A stretch of DNA of 35,308 bases, taken from Lactobacillus agrestimuris. GTDB taxonomy: Bacteria; Bacillota; Bacilli; Lactobacillales; Lactobacillaceae. Position numbers and translations under genes: made by a program. The stretch spans positions 1 to 35,308 of the forward strand of contig NZ_CALPCQ010000020.1 of NCBI RefSeq assembly GCF_943193025.1, in the 5' to 3' direction. Shown one piece after another: positions 1 to 8,617 of this stretch. Within the stretch, counting starts at the first letter, position 1. Each line of letters opens with the position of its first letter. The notes under the pieces are model-generated. The model was not told where the DNA came from and searched no databases. It saw only the letters and a list, made by a program, of their open reading frames with translations.

Positions 1-50
1 CAACTCCGATAGAATATCGGAATCACGCCTTAAATAATCCTATGTTTTAA
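1..50 (+). CDS. C-terminal end of IS3-family transposase OrfB (partial)
   Basis: The frame starting at position 3 reads TPIEYRNHALNNPMF and then stops (TAA, 48-50). The TP-[IV]-EYR motif near the end is typical of the integrase-core OrfB proteins of the IS3 family (IS150/IS1223-like groups), and the stop lies about 27 bp before the terminal repeat, as expected. Only 15 residues are visible. The DDE catalytic residues lie upstream, outside the window, so whether the transposase is intact cannot be judged. The identification is by motif and position only. Confidence 0.6.
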   Translation, partial: TPIEYRNHALNNPMF

Positions 51-77
51 ACTGTCCAATTTTTGGGTCTCAGTTCA
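1..77 (+). mobile_element. Right end of an IS3-family insertion sequence (partial)
   Basis: Read on the minus strand, positions 77 to 49 give TGAACTGAGACCC followed by AAAAATTGGACAG. This matches the style of IS3-family terminal repeats, which run TG...CA with a GGACAG-type block. The last codons of an IS3 transposase lie just inside (stop at 48-50). The rest of the element is outside the window, so length, second repeat and target duplication cannot be seen. The end lies about 30 bp from the stop codon of aspS, which is convergent. Confidence 0.65.
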
Positions 78-108
78 CTTCGCTTCTTTTTTATTATCTA
101 AAATTAGT

Positions 109-1965
109 TTAGTCTTCATTCCAAGTTGAATTTTCCTTGGCATCTTCTTCGGCTTCTTTTTCAAGACGAGCTTCAGTTTCTTCCATACTTTCATGATACT
201 TTTCTTCAACTAAAATACCTAAGTCATCTAATTGTTGCTTAGCAACTGGAGCTGGAGCGTGCATCATTGGTTCTGAAGCACTAGCATTCTTAGGGAATGC
301 AGTAACGTCACGAATGTTATCCTTTTCAGCCAAAAGCATAGCAAAACGATCAAGACCAATTGCAAGACCAGCATGTGGTGGGAAGCCCATATCCAAGGCA
401 TCAAGTAAGTAGCCAAATTGTTCATAAGCTCTCTTTTCAGTAAAGCCTAATGCCTTAAGCATCTTTTCTTGAATTGAACGCTTGTGGATACGGATTGAAC
501 CACCACCAAGTTCGTCACCGTTCATTACGATATCGTATGAACGAGCGTGAGCCTTATGAGGATCAGTATCTAATAACTTAATACCTTCATCATCTGGCAT
601 TGTGAATGGGTGATGGGCAGCAATCCAACGGCCGAATCCTTCATCGTATTCGAATAATGGCCAGTCAACAACCCAAACAAACTTGAATACACCCTTAGGA
701 ATGATACCTGTTTCCTTAGCGAATTCACGACGAAGGTGATCAAGTGAGTCACAACATACCTTCCACTTATCAGCGATAAAAGTAATTAATTCTCCACCTT
801 CAAGATCGAATTCCTTCTTCAAAGCTTCTTTGTTTTCATCAGTTAAGAAACGTGATACAGGACCAGTGAATTCTCCATCTTCATACTTAACCCATGCCAA
901 TCCCTTAGCGTGGAATCTCTTGATAAAATCTGCCTTCTTATCAATATCTTTACGTGAATACTTGTCAGCACCGCCCTTTACAGCGATACCCTTTACAAAG
1001 CCACCATCAGCAATAGCTCCTGAGAACACCTTAAAGTCAGAATCTTTAAAGATTGAGCTTAAATCATGAATAAACATTTCGTAACGAAGATCTGGCTTGT
1101 CACAACCATACTTGTTCATCGATTCTTCCCAAGTAATACGTTGAATTGGAGTCTTAAGATCGATACCCATTACGTCCTTCATAACCTTCTTAAGAAGTCC
1201 TTCAGTGTAAGCTTGAACACCCTCTTCATCAAGGAATGAAGTTTCCATATCAATTTGAGTAAATTCAGGTTGACGGTCACCACGAAGGTCTTCATCACGG
1301 AAACAACGTGCGAGTTGGTAGTACTTGTCAAAACCTGCCCCCATTAACAATTGCTTGAACAATTGTGGTGATTGAGGAAGAGCGTAAAAACTACCTGGGT
1401 AAATTCTTGATGGAACTAAGTAATCACGTGCACCTTCTGGGGATGACTTACCTAAAATTGGAGTTTCAATATCAATGAAACCATTTTCGTCAAAGAATTC
1501 ATGAACTGCACGCATAATCTTAGCGCGAAGCATAATTGCACGTTGTAAAGTTGGACGACGAAGGTCAAGGTAACGATATTTTAAACGAGTTTGTTCATTA
1601 GCGGTAATATCATTCTTAATTTCAAATGGTGGCACTTTTGATTTGTTCAAAATATCAATTTCAGTTGCATCAACTTCAACTTCACCGGTCTTCATGTCTG
1701 GGTTTACGCTTGAACGCTTAACAACTTTACCTTTAACTTCGATAACATATTCACTACCAAGTTCATCGGCAACGGACATTAAATCTTTTCCAGAATCCTT
1801 GTTAACGACGACTTGAACGATACCTTCACGATCACGAAGATCAATAAATACTAAGTTTCCTAGATTACGTACACGTTGTACCCAACCGTAAAGAGTTACC
1901 TCTTGACCTTCATATTTGCTAGTAATGTTACCACAGTAATCTGTTCTTTTATCCATGTGTTCCAT
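109..1965 (-). CDS. aspS: Aspartyl-tRNA synthetase
   Basis: Class II synthetase that charges tRNA-Asp with aspartate in the cytosol. The 618-residue protein has the N-terminal OB-fold anticodon-binding domain (about 1-110). Class II motif 2 follows, with [18 protein letters not shown]. The bacterial GAD insertion lies in the middle, and motif 3 ([14 protein letters not shown]) is near the end. An acidic, Glu-rich tail of about 30 residues extends the C-terminus. The chosen start reads MEHMDK and has a GAGG ribosome site 7 nt upstream; the internal Met4 is a less likely alternative. It begins 2 nt after the hisS stop, so the two genes form one operon controlled by the upstream T-box. No terminator is visible between its stop and the IS3 end. 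Confidence 0.97.
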   Translation of the reverse strand: MEHMDKRTDYCGNITSKYEGQEVTLYGWVQRVRNLGNLVFIDLRDREGIVQVVVNKDSGKDLMSVADELGSEYVIEVKGKVVKRSSVNPDMKTGEVEVDATEIDILNKSKVPPFEIKNDITANEQTRLKYRYLDLRRPTLQRAIMLRAKIMRAVHEFFDENGFIDIETPILGKSSPEGARDYLVPSRIYPGSFYALPQSPQLFKQLLMGAGFDKYYQLARCFRDEDLRGDRQPEFTQIDMETSFLDEEGVQAYTEGLLKKVMKDVMGIDLKTPIQRITWEESMNKYGCDKPDLRYEMFIHDLSSIFKDSDFKVFSGAIADGGFVKGIAVKGGADKYSRKDIDKKADFIKRFHAKGLAWVKYEDGEFTGPVSRFLTDENKEALKKEFDLEGGELITFIADKWKVCCDSLDHLRREFAKETGIIPKGVFKFVWVVDWPLFEYDEGFGRWIAAHHPFTMPDDEGIKLLDTDPHKAHARSYDIVMNGDELGGGSIRIHKRSIQEKMLKALGFTEKRAYEQFGYLLDALDMGFPPHAGLAIGLDRFAMLLAEKDNIRDVTAFPKNASASEPMMHAPAPVAKQQLDDLGILVEEKYHESMEETEARLEKEAEEDAKENSTWNED

Positions 1966-1967
1966 TT

Positions 1968-3254
1968 TTAATCCTCTAATTTCTTCATGATATTTTTCAT
2001 ATCATTTAAATCTTCTAAGCTTAAATCAATGGTTTGACCATCTGATAAACGCTTAATATTTAACTGACCATTTTCAAGTTCTTTGGCCCCAAGAGTTATT
2101 ACATACTTAGCATTCACACGATCTGCTTTTCTGAATTGGGCCTTAAGTTTCTTTTGATCAACGTCATATTGAGCCTTGAAGCCCTGGGCTCTGAGAGATC
2201 TTGCAATTTCAACTGCTTTAAGATCAGTTCCTTCACCAATATTAGTAATGAAGAAATCAATACCTTGATCAGTGAATAGATCTGAATTTTGTTCTTTCAA
2301 AACAAGCATCAATCTCTCTTCACCGATACCAAAACCAACGGCTGGAGTTTCAGGACCATCAAATTCTTCAACCAAGTGATCGTAACGTCCACCACCAAGA
2401 ATAGTAGTAGCTGATTCCCACAAATTCTTATCATCTACCATAAATTCAAAGATGATACCTGTGTAGTAATCAAGACCACGAACCAAGTCATCATCAACAA
2501 CGTAGTCAATCCCAAGTTGAGTCAATGTATTAGTAATCAATTCAAAGTTAACTTTTGTTTCTTCATCTAAGTATTCACGAATCTTAGGTGCATTTGGCAA
2601 GAATTGTTGATCTTCTTCGGCCTTTGAATCAAGAATACGAAGTGGATTCATTTCAAGACGTCTTTGAGAATCTTCTGAAAGTTGATCCTTAAGAGGTGTA
2701 AAGTAATTTACTAATGCATCATGATAATCTTGACGAACTTGACTATTACCTAAAGTATTAATATGAAGTTCATAATTCTTAACACCAAGTTCAGCAAGTA
2801 AGTCATGTCCCATCATAATGGTTTCAACATCAGCAAGTGGACTGCTCGAACCGAAACTTTCAACACCGATTTGGTGGAATTGACGTTGACGACCAGCTTG
2901 AGGTCTTTCATATCTGAATGTTGGATCAATGTAGAAAACGTTAAACGGTTTAACGATATCCGGACCATATAATTTATTTTCTACATATGCACGAACAACG
3001 CCGGCTGTTCCTTCTGGGCGAAGTGCAATGTGACGCTTACCCTTATCAAAGAAATCGTACATTTCCTTTTCAACAATATCTGAAGTTTCACCGCTTGAAC
3101 GTACAAAAACTTCATAATTTTCAAACATTGGTGTTCTGATTTCGCGATAATTAGCGCGTTTGAAAAAATCACGAGCAGTTTGCTCAACTTTTTCCCATGA
3201 ATCAGAAACGCCAGGTAAGATATCAACTGTACCCTTTGGTCTTTGAACTCTCAT
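1968..3254 (-). CDS. hisS: Histidyl-tRNA synthetase
   Basis: Class II synthetase that charges tRNA-His. It has 428 residues, the usual bacterial length. The N-terminal GTVDILPG segment and motif 1 region are followed by [14 protein letters not shown]. Motif 2 contains [18 protein letters not shown]. The histidine-binding loops VRGLDYYTG and GGGRYD follow, then motif 3 ([10 protein letters not shown]). The last 90 or so residues form the anticodon-binding domain. The start has an AAAGGATG ribosome site 6-7 nt upstream. It is the first gene of the hisS-aspS operon, with a T-box leader and intrinsic terminator between promoter and start, so expression should rise when uncharged tRNA accumulates. 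Confidence 0.97.
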   Translation of the reverse strand: MRVQRPKGTVDILPGVSDSWEKVEQTARDFFKRANYREIRTPMFENYEVFVRSSGETSDIVEKEMYDFFDKGKRHIALRPEGTAGVVRAYVENKLYGPDIVKPFNVFYIDPTFRYERPQAGRQRQFHQIGVESFGSSSPLADVETIMMGHDLLAELGVKNYELHINTLGNSQVRQDYHDALVNYFTPLKDQLSEDSQRRLEMNPLRILDSKAEEDQQFLPNAPKIREYLDEETKVNFELITNTLTQLGIDYVVDDDLVRGLDYYTGIIFEFMVDDKNLWESATTILGGGRYDHLVEEFDGPETPAVGFGIGEERLMLVLKEQNSDLFTDQGIDFFITNIGEGTDLKAVEIARSLRAQGFKAQYDVDQKKLKAQFRKADRVNAKYVITLGAKELENGQLNIKRLSDGQTIDLSLEDLNDMKNIMKKLED

Positions 3255-3282
3255 TTAATCATCCTTTATTTATATTTAACAA

Positions 3283-3482
3283 AATAAAAAGCGCCCTTGA
3301 AACGAATCAAGGGCGCTAAATTAGCACGGTACCACCTTATAGTTGCTGCGATTAACGCTCGCCAAACGAACCATTATCTGATAAAGGTGTCACAGACAGC
3401 TATCATTCCACTCTCTCACTAAAATGAGTGGTCTCTTTAAAATGAACCTGCTAATCTTCATTCTTTGTCATTGATAATTCTT
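3283..3482 (-). promoter_or_regulatory. T-box leader of hisS-aspS with overlapping Asp/His specifier codons
   Basis: The conserved T-box AAGGTGGTACCGTGC is at 3324-3338. It is followed by a terminator: GCGCCCTTGA (3291-3300) pairs with TCAAGGGCGC (3307-3316) across a 6-nt loop, then a T-rich run. Upstream is a stem I region with an AGAGA-type element. On its 3' side GACAC (3387-3391, minus strand) lies where a specifier loop is expected. It contains GAC (Asp) and CAC (His) overlapping by one base, which suits an operon charging exactly these two tRNAs. The T-box and terminator are certain; the specifier placement is inferred from position without computed folding. Confidence 0.9.
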
Positions 3483-3487
3483 TGTTT

Positions 3488-3516
3488 AGAATATATTTTT
3501 CAAGACTTAAAGTCAA
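3488..3516 (-). promoter_or_regulatory. Promoter of the hisS-aspS T-box transcript
   Basis: Minus-strand -35 TTGACT (3511-3516), 17-nt spacer, -10 TATTCT (3488-3493). It lies immediately upstream of the T-box stem I region and about 40 nt downstream of the dtd stop, so hisS-aspS is a separate transcription unit, although read-through from dtd is possible because no terminator is seen between them. Confidence 0.8.
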
Positions 3517-3553
3517 CCTATGTAAGCGATTTATTTGAATATTTTTACCTTAC

Positions 3554-3991
3554 TTACATATCTAAAACAATTGTAAATGGCCCATCATTTTCAAGACTTA
3601 CTTGCATATCGGCTCCGAACTCTCCAGTCTCAACATGGAAGCCTTTATCTTCAAGTTCTTTATTAAAATCTTCCCAAAGTTCTTTTGACCTTGGTGGACG
3701 CATCGCATCAACGAAGCTTGGACGATTTCCCTTTTTAGTATTAGCAAGTAAAGTAAATTGACTTACGCTAAGAATTTCACCATTAACATCTTTCAACGAT
3801 AAATTAGTTTTACCATCTTCATCTTCAAAAATTCTCATTTTGGCAATTTTATCAGCAGCCTTTTTCACTACATCTAATTCATCACCATCTTTTAAGCCTA
3901 CTAATAGTAAAAAGCCCTTTTTTATCTTACCAACAGTCTCACCGTCAATATCAACTTGAGCATGATTTACTCTTTGAATTATAACTCTCAT
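3554..3991 (-). CDS. dtd: D-aminoacyl-tRNA deacylase
   Basis: Hydrolyses D-amino acids (and glycine mischarged on tRNA-Ala) from tRNA, keeping D-residues out of protein synthesis. The 145-residue protein matches the DTD family in full. It opens with MRVIIQRV, has the active-site segment SVSQFTLLA near residue 80, and ends with [11 protein letters not shown], which corresponds to the second family signature (NxGP[VF]T). Its ATG overlaps the rel stop by one base (TAATG), so it is translationally coupled to rel. This rel-dtd pairing is common in Firmicutes. Together with prmA and the small membrane gene upstream it forms a translation and stress operon. Confidence 0.95.
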   Translation of the reverse strand: MRVIIQRVNHAQVDIDGETVGKIKKGFLLLVGLKDGDELDVVKKAADKIAKMRIFEDEDGKTNLSLKDVNGEILSVSQFTLLANTKKGNRPSFVDAMRPPRSKELWEDFNKELEDKGFHVETGEFGADMQVSLENDGPFTIVLDM

Positions 3992-6240
3992 TAATTATCT
4001 GACCTCTTAGTTTCATAAACATCTGGAAGATCACGTAACTTACTCAAAATATCACGTAATTGTTCCGCATTTCTAACCGCAACCGTTACATAAATATGAG
4101 CAATATTTTCATCATTAACCTTACCTGAAATATTATTAATATTAGTAGTTAATGAATTCAACTTATTAATCACATCACTAAGTAAGTTGCCGCGATTATA
4201 TCCAAAGATCTCAATATTAGCGTTAAAGGCTTGTAGCTTGCCGCTATCGTCAACATTTTCCCATTCGACATCAATTAAACGACCTTGATCCTCAGCCTCT
4301 TTAGTAATGTTACGACAATCAGCACGGTGAATTGTAACCCCGCGGCCTTTAGTAACATAACCAATAATGTCATCCCCTGGAACTGGGTTACAACATTTAG
4401 CTAGGTGAAGCATTAAATCACTAACACCCTGAATCATTACACCATTGCGGTGCTTAATCTTCATAGTGGCATTGCTATTAGACCTACTTGGCTTTTCATC
4501 GTCTATAGCTGCCTTTTGACCGGAGTTAAGAATTTCTTCTTCACGTTTTTTTTGCTTTTCTTCTTCATCTTTTCTACGTAAATCGAAAGTCAAACGATTA
4601 TATACTCCGATTGCTGATTGATCACCGAAACCAATGGCTGCAAATAATTCATCAGGATTACGGTAATTGAAATGTTCAAGGATTTTTTCTATATGTTCTT
4701 TATCCATATATTCCTTGGCATTTAGGTCATTTTCACGCAGAAGCTCGGCCACTTCATGTTTACCATGTTCAATACTATCTTCACGATCAAGCGCTCTAAA
4801 GTAACGACGAATTTTATTACGAGCACGTGAAGTCTTAACCATATCCGCCCAGTCACGTGATGGTGTCGCATTTGACTGAGTCAAAATATCAATTACATCA
4901 CCATTTTTCAACTTATAATCGAGTGGAACAAGCTTCCCATTAACGCGTGCACCAACGGCGTGACTACCTACTTGAGTGTGAATTTCATAGGCAAAATCAA
5001 GTGTAACCGATCCCTTCGGAAGTTCATAAACTTCACCTTTTGGAGTAAAAACATAGACACGATCAGAGAAAATATCACTCTTTACGCTCTTCATAAATTC
5101 TCCAGCATCTTTTGTTTCATCCTTTAATTCAAGGATCTCACGAACCATGTCGAGCTTTTCGCCTGAAGTAGTTTCCTTTACACCTTCAAAGTTACCTTGC
5201 TTATATGCCCAGTGTGCAGCCACACCATATTCAGCAACTTGATGCATTTCTTCAGTTCTAATCTGAATTTCAAGTGGTTTTCCACCAGGTCCGATAATTG
5301 TTGTATGAAGTGATTGGTAACCATTAACCTTTGGTACAGCAATGTAATCCTTAAATCGACCAGGCATTGGTTTCCACTCAGTATGAACCGCACCTAAAAC
5401 TGCGTAACAATCACGAACCGTCTTAACAATGACACGAACAGCAAGTAAATCATAGATTTCATCAAAATCCTTGTGCTTTTCAACCATCTTTTTGTAGATT
5501 GAATAAATATGCTTTGGTCTACCATAAATTTCGTATTGAATCCCAAGACTATCTAAGGTCTTTTTCAAAACACTGACTGCATCAGAAATATATTTTTCAC
5601 GTTGACTACGTTTTACATCCATTAAGCCGACAATGCGGTAATAAGCATCTGGATTAAGATAGTGGAAACTCATATCTTCAAGTTCCCACTTAATTGTTCC
5701 GATACCAAGTCGATCGGCAAGTGGTGCATAAATATCCATTGTTTCTGAAGCAATTCGTCTTTGTTTATCTGGACGAAGATGCTCCAAAGTATGCATATTA
5801 TGCAAACGATCAGCAAGTTTTACTAAGATAACTCTGATATCCTTAGCCATCGCAATCAACATTTTACGGTGATTTTCAGCTAAAAATTCCTGGTGTGACT
5901 TATATTCATATTTATTTAACTTAGTTACACCATCAACAATAAATGCAACATCTGAGCCAAATTTTTCTTTAATATCGTCGTTAGTAACCGGAGTATCTTC
6001 AACAGTATCATGTAAGAACCCAGCCGCAATAGTATCTGGATCAAGACCTAAATTGGCCAAGGTACCAGCTACTTGTATTGGGTGAACAATATAAGGTTGA
6101 CCGGATGCACGCTTTTGATCAGCATGAGCTTTATTAGCAAATTCAAAGGCACTTTCAACAAATGTCAATTGCTCATCATTCATATATTCTCTACAAGCAT
6201 CAATTACTTGTTCATGCGTCATTTCAATGTATTTTGACAT
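3991..6240 (-). CDS. rel: Bifunctional (p)ppGpp synthetase/hydrolase
   Basis: Makes and degrades the stringent-response alarmones pppGpp and ppGpp in response to uncharged tRNA on ribosomes. The 749-residue Rel has an HD hydrolase domain with HDTVED at 77-82. The synthetase domain includes [13 protein letters not shown] near 240-252 and RFKD at 295-298. A TGS domain starts around 400, a zinc-finger-like/helical region follows with KCCNPVPGD, and a C-terminal ACT domain covers about 675-749. The RxKD motif, rather than ExDD, and the intact HD residues indicate that both activities are kept. The start has an AAGGG site 10 nt upstream. It is coupled to dtd downstream and lies 15 nt after the small membrane gene. 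Confidence 0.97.
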   Translation of the reverse strand: MSKYIEMTHEQVIDACREYMNDEQLTFVESAFEFANKAHADQKRASGQPYIVHPIQVAGTLANLGLDPDTIAAGFLHDTVEDTPVTNDDIKEKFGSDVAFIVDGVTKLNKYEYKSHQEFLAENHRKMLIAMAKDIRVILVKLADRLHNMHTLEHLRPDKQRRIASETMDIYAPLADRLGIGTIKWELEDMSFHYLNPDAYYRIVGLMDVKRSQREKYISDAVSVLKKTLDSLGIQYEIYGRPKHIYSIYKKMVEKHKDFDEIYDLLAVRVIVKTVRDCYAVLGAVHTEWKPMPGRFKDYIAVPKVNGYQSLHTTIIGPGGKPLEIQIRTEEMHQVAEYGVAAHWAYKQGNFEGVKETTSGEKLDMVREILELKDETKDAGEFMKSVKSDIFSDRVYVFTPKGEVYELPKGSVTLDFAYEIHTQVGSHAVGARVNGKLVPLDYKLKNGDVIDILTQSNATPSRDWADMVKTSRARNKIRRYFRALDREDSIEHGKHEVAELLRENDLNAKEYMDKEHIEKILEHFNYRNPDELFAAIGFGDQSAIGVYNRLTFDLRRKDEEEKQKKREEEILNSGQKAAIDDEKPSRSNSNATMKIKHRNGVMIQGVSDLMLHLAKCCNPVPGDDIIGYVTKGRGVTIHRADCRNITKEAEDQGRLIDVEWENVDDSGKLQAFNANIEIFGYNRGNLLSDVINKLNSLTTNINNISGKVNDENIAHIYVTVAVRNAEQLRDILSKLRDLPDVYETKRSDN

Positions 6241-6255
6241 TGAAGATCATCCCTT

Positions 6256-6627
6256 CTAACGATAAATGTTTTTATCCATTAAACCAAAAAGTTCAAATAT
6301 GAAATAAATTATGCCAAAAATCAAATTATAGTTAGCAAACTTTGGAAAAATTGCTAAACAAAATAATCCTGGAAGTATTAATAACCACCAACGCTTCAAA
6401 TTAAGTTGCAAAATTTGTTTACCTACATGGTAACTAATAATGCTATTGATAATGATAAACAAAAGTCCAATTCGCCAAACAATTGGTACACTTACCAGAC
6501 TAAATAAATATGGCAAAACCGCAACTAAAATACTCCAGCAAATAATTGGCATAAATTTATATTCAATCAATTTCTTAATCCAAGAAATTGATTGAACCTT
6601 TTGTATTAATTTTTGTGCTTTTTTCAT
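6256..6627 (-). CDS. Small hydrophobic membrane protein of unknown function
   Basis: I do not recognise this 123-residue protein. A basic, amphipathic N-terminus of about 22 residues, rich in Lys and Gln, is followed by four hydrophobic stretches at roughly 26-46, 48-68, 80-97 and 101-118. They suggest a four-helix inner-membrane protein with a WW pair at the start of helix 3. The gene sits 23 nt after prmA and 15 nt before rel, inside a run of translation and stress genes, so it is very probably co-transcribed with them. The ribosome site is poor: AAAGGA is 14 nt from the ATG. Translation may therefore be weak or coupled. No function should be assigned from its neighbours alone. Confidence 0.75.
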   Translation of the reverse strand: MKKAQKLIQKVQSISWIKKLIEYKFMPIICWSILVAVLPYLFSLVSVPIVWRIGLLFIIINSIISYHVGKQILQLNLKRWWLLILPGLFCLAIFPKFANYNLIFGIIYFIFELFGLMDKNIYR

Positions 6628-6650
6628 CTAAGTTTAATTTATCCTTTATT

Positions 6651-7595
6651 TTACTTTTCTTTTCTAGTGATAGCAAGCCCTACCCATCTACCTTGTCTCA
6701 TATTAAGATCAATCTTAAAGCCGTATTCATCGAGGGATTTTTCAATCTTAGGGAGTTGTAAATAGTCAATACCTGAGAAGATCACCTGACCACCTTCATT
6801 AAGATGAGCATTCATTTGAGGAATCAATTCAAGTAAAATTTCGGCTAAAATATTAGCTACAATTAAATCAAACTTTCCATCTACACCCGCTAATAGGCTT
6901 GTCTTTTGAACAGAAATATTATTTAAATTATTTAAGCTAGAATTCTCTTGCGCAGCCGTCATTGATTCATCAGAAATATCTGTTGCCAACACACTTTTAG
7001 CACCAAGTTTTGATGCAGCAATAGCCAAAATTCCTGACCCAGTACCAACATCAACTACAGTCATTGGGCGAACCATTCCACGTTCAATCCCCATCATGGC
7101 AAGCTGAGTAGTCTTGTGATTTCCGGTACCAAAGGCAAGGCCTGGATCAAGCCTAATCAATTTTTGATCGCTAAAAGCAGGCTTGTAATCTTCCCATTCA
7201 GGTACAATAGCTAAGTGACGAGAAAAATCAATAACATGGTAATATTTTTGCCATGCAGTATTCCAATCCTGGTCAGCAATATATGATGAAGTAATCTTAA
7301 CATCACCAACATCTAAGCCATAACCCTTTAATTCTTCAAGTTTATCAGTAAATTTCTTAATTAAACTATCTTTATCTGCTTCTTCATCAAAGTAAGCCAT
7401 AAATTGTAAGTCTTCTGGTAAATCTTTAATATCATCCATCTCAACTACAGTTGAATCATGGAGCCAACCAGCTTGTTCGAAGTCGCTTCTCTTTCTACTT
7501 TCAGTACCCAAGGCGTTTAAATTGTCTTGTGCAAAGATACTTAAAGCATCTTCAACTTCATGACTTGTTTCAATTTTTATTACGAGTAATTTCAT
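6651..7595 (-). CDS. prmA: Ribosomal protein L11 methyltransferase
   Basis: SAM-dependent enzyme that trimethylates lysines and the N-terminus of ribosomal protein L11. The 314-residue protein has the usual N-terminal substrate-recognition domain (about 1-110). The Rossmann-type methyltransferase core follows: PGLAFGTGNHKTT near 151-163 is the PrmA signature, SAM-binding motif I is DVGTGSG (182-188), and motif IV is ANILAEILLELIP. The start is set by a strong AAGGGGGG site 10 nt upstream. It is the first gene of a minus-strand run (prmA, small membrane protein, rel, dtd) and is divergent from ybaK with only 65 bp between the start codons, so the two promoters must overlap or abut. Confidence 0.95.
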   Translation of the reverse strand: MKLLVIKIETSHEVEDALSIFAQDNLNALGTESRKRSDFEQAGWLHDSTVVEMDDIKDLPEDLQFMAYFDEEADKDSLIKKFTDKLEELKGYGLDVGDVKITSSYIADQDWNTAWQKYYHVIDFSRHLAIVPEWEDYKPAFSDQKLIRLDPGLAFGTGNHKTTQLAMMGIERGMVRPMTVVDVGTGSGILAIAASKLGAKSVLATDISDESMTAAQENSSLNNLNNISVQKTSLLAGVDGKFDLIVANILAEILLELIPQMNAHLNEGGQVIFSGIDYLQLPKIEKSLDEYGFKIDLNMRQGRWVGLAITRKEK

Positions 7596-7660
7596 TATAT
7601 TATTAACCCCCCTTTAAAAAATCTCCTCGGCAATGCTATCATATTTTTTGGGTGATAAAC

Positions 7661-8167
7661 ATGTCAAAGAAGAAAAAGAAAAATAAACTTGAAAAAACTT
7701 TAGTCGAAAAAATTCTCGACCAAAATAAAATCAAGTATCGTCAAGCTTCATTTGCAACTCACCAAGATCACGGTGGTGTTGCGCAAATGGATACTTCTAT
7801 TTTAGAAGAGAATGAAGATTTAGTCTACAAAACTCTTGTATGTGAAGGAAATAAAACTGGTCCAGTCGTTGGGGTAGTTCCAGTAACCGAGCACTTAAGC
7901 TTGAAAAAGCTTGCAAAAGTTTCCGGTAATAAAAAGTGCGAAATGCTTCCATTAAAGAAATTGCAAAAGACAACCGGCTATGTTCATGGAGCAAACACTC
8001 CAATTGGTATCTGGTTTAACCATCACTACCCTATCTATCTTGATGACAGTATGAAAGATAAAGAAGAAGTTGGGGTATCTAGCGGTGAGGTTGGACGTAG
8101 TGTGTTCTTAAATCCAGAAGATTTAGCTAAATTCTGTGAGACCGACTTTTATGACTTAAAAGAATAA
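7661..8167 (+). CDS. ybaK: YbaK/EbsC-family aminoacyl-tRNA deacylase
   Basis: Likely clears mischarged tRNA; the characterised relative YbaK acts on Cys-tRNA-Pro. The 168-residue protein has a Lys-rich N-terminus (SKKKKKNK), then the YbaK/ProX fold. Visible family features are the YKTLVCEG strand with the conserved lysine (K57), the VVPVTEHLSLKKLAK region and the late glycine-rich GVSSGEVGRSV segment. I place the start at the ATG preceded by GGTGAT; an in-frame GTG 9 nt upstream lacks a ribosome site. No terminator separates it from the small ORF downstream, so read-through is possible. Its exact tRNA substrate cannot be told from sequence. Confidence 0.88.
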   Translation: MSKKKKKNKLEKTLVEKILDQNKIKYRQASFATHQDHGGVAQMDTSILEENEDLVYKTLVCEGNKTGPVVGVVPVTEHLSLKKLAKVSGNKKCEMLPLKKLQKTTGYVHGANTPIGIWFNHHYPIYLDDSMKDKEEVGVSSGEVGRSVFLNPEDLAKFCETDFYDLKE

Positions 8168-8195
8168 AAAAGCGCTCACAAGTAATCTTCAATTG

Positions 8196-8204
8196 TGTTA
8201 TATT
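8196..8204 (+). promoter_or_regulatory. Extended -10 promoter before the 30-aa peptide gene
   Basis: TGTTATATT gives an extended -10 (TG, one base, then TATATT at 8199-8204). The -35 position (TCACAA, 8176-8181) is weak, which fits an extended -10 promoter. It lies just after the ybaK stop and 41 nt before the small ORF. Confidence 0.45.
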
Positions 8205-8244
8205 AGTTATGCACCACATATAGATTATTAAAACACAGGAGAAG

Positions 8245-8337
8245 ATGAATAAAATGAATTTATCAATGGGATTAGTTGGCTTTGCCATTGCTATTGCTGC
8301 AGTTTTGCTAGTAATGAAATTGGCATTACTCAAATAA
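8245..8337 (+). CDS. Putative 30-residue membrane peptide
   Basis: A short ORF encodes MNKMNLSMGLVGFAIAIA and continues to VLLVMKLALLK. It has one hydrophobic helix (about residues 8-24) and a basic C-terminus. An AGGAG site precedes it, 3 nt from the first ATG and 12 nt from an in-frame second ATG (8254), so the 27-residue form starting MNLSMG is an alternative. An extended -10 promoter upstream and a strong intrinsic terminator at 8359-8384 make it a self-contained unit. I do not recognise a family. It could be a small membrane-associated regulator, part of a larger complex, or a toxin-like peptide; no antisense RNA promoter was obvious. Coding status is supported by the ribosome site, composition and flanking signals only. 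Confidence 0.55.
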   Translation: MNKMNLSMGLVGFAIAIAAVLLVMKLALLK

Positions 8338-8358
8338 TCAACATATGAGTTTTATTAA

Positions 8359-8384
8359 AGAGCAGTTCGAGACTGCTCTTTTTA
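8359..8384 (+). terminator. Intrinsic terminator after the 30-aa peptide gene
   Basis: AGAGCAGT (8359-8366) pairs perfectly with ACTGCTCT (8372-8379) across a 5-nt loop and is followed by a T run. It is 21 nt after the small ORF stop. Confidence 0.85.
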
Positions 8385-8617
8385 TATTTCTAATTTACGT
8401 TATTTATTAAAAGAGATTTATAACGCTGCTCATTATACTTGATACAAATATTATCCTTTGAAAATAAGTTATAAAAATATAAATTCATGAATAAATAACT
8501 AAGACTTTTTTACAAAACATAACTAGAAAAGTTATTTTTATGGTATTCTATACTTGATATGGATATGCGAATTGTTTTATTAAATATAAATCATGGGGAA
8601 ATTGGAGGATGAATTCC

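Noticed and set aside
8127-8333. 68-codon minus-strand ORF opposite the ybaK end and the small peptide gene
   Set aside because: It has no ribosome site, is antisense to better supported genes, and its composition reads as a shadow frame.
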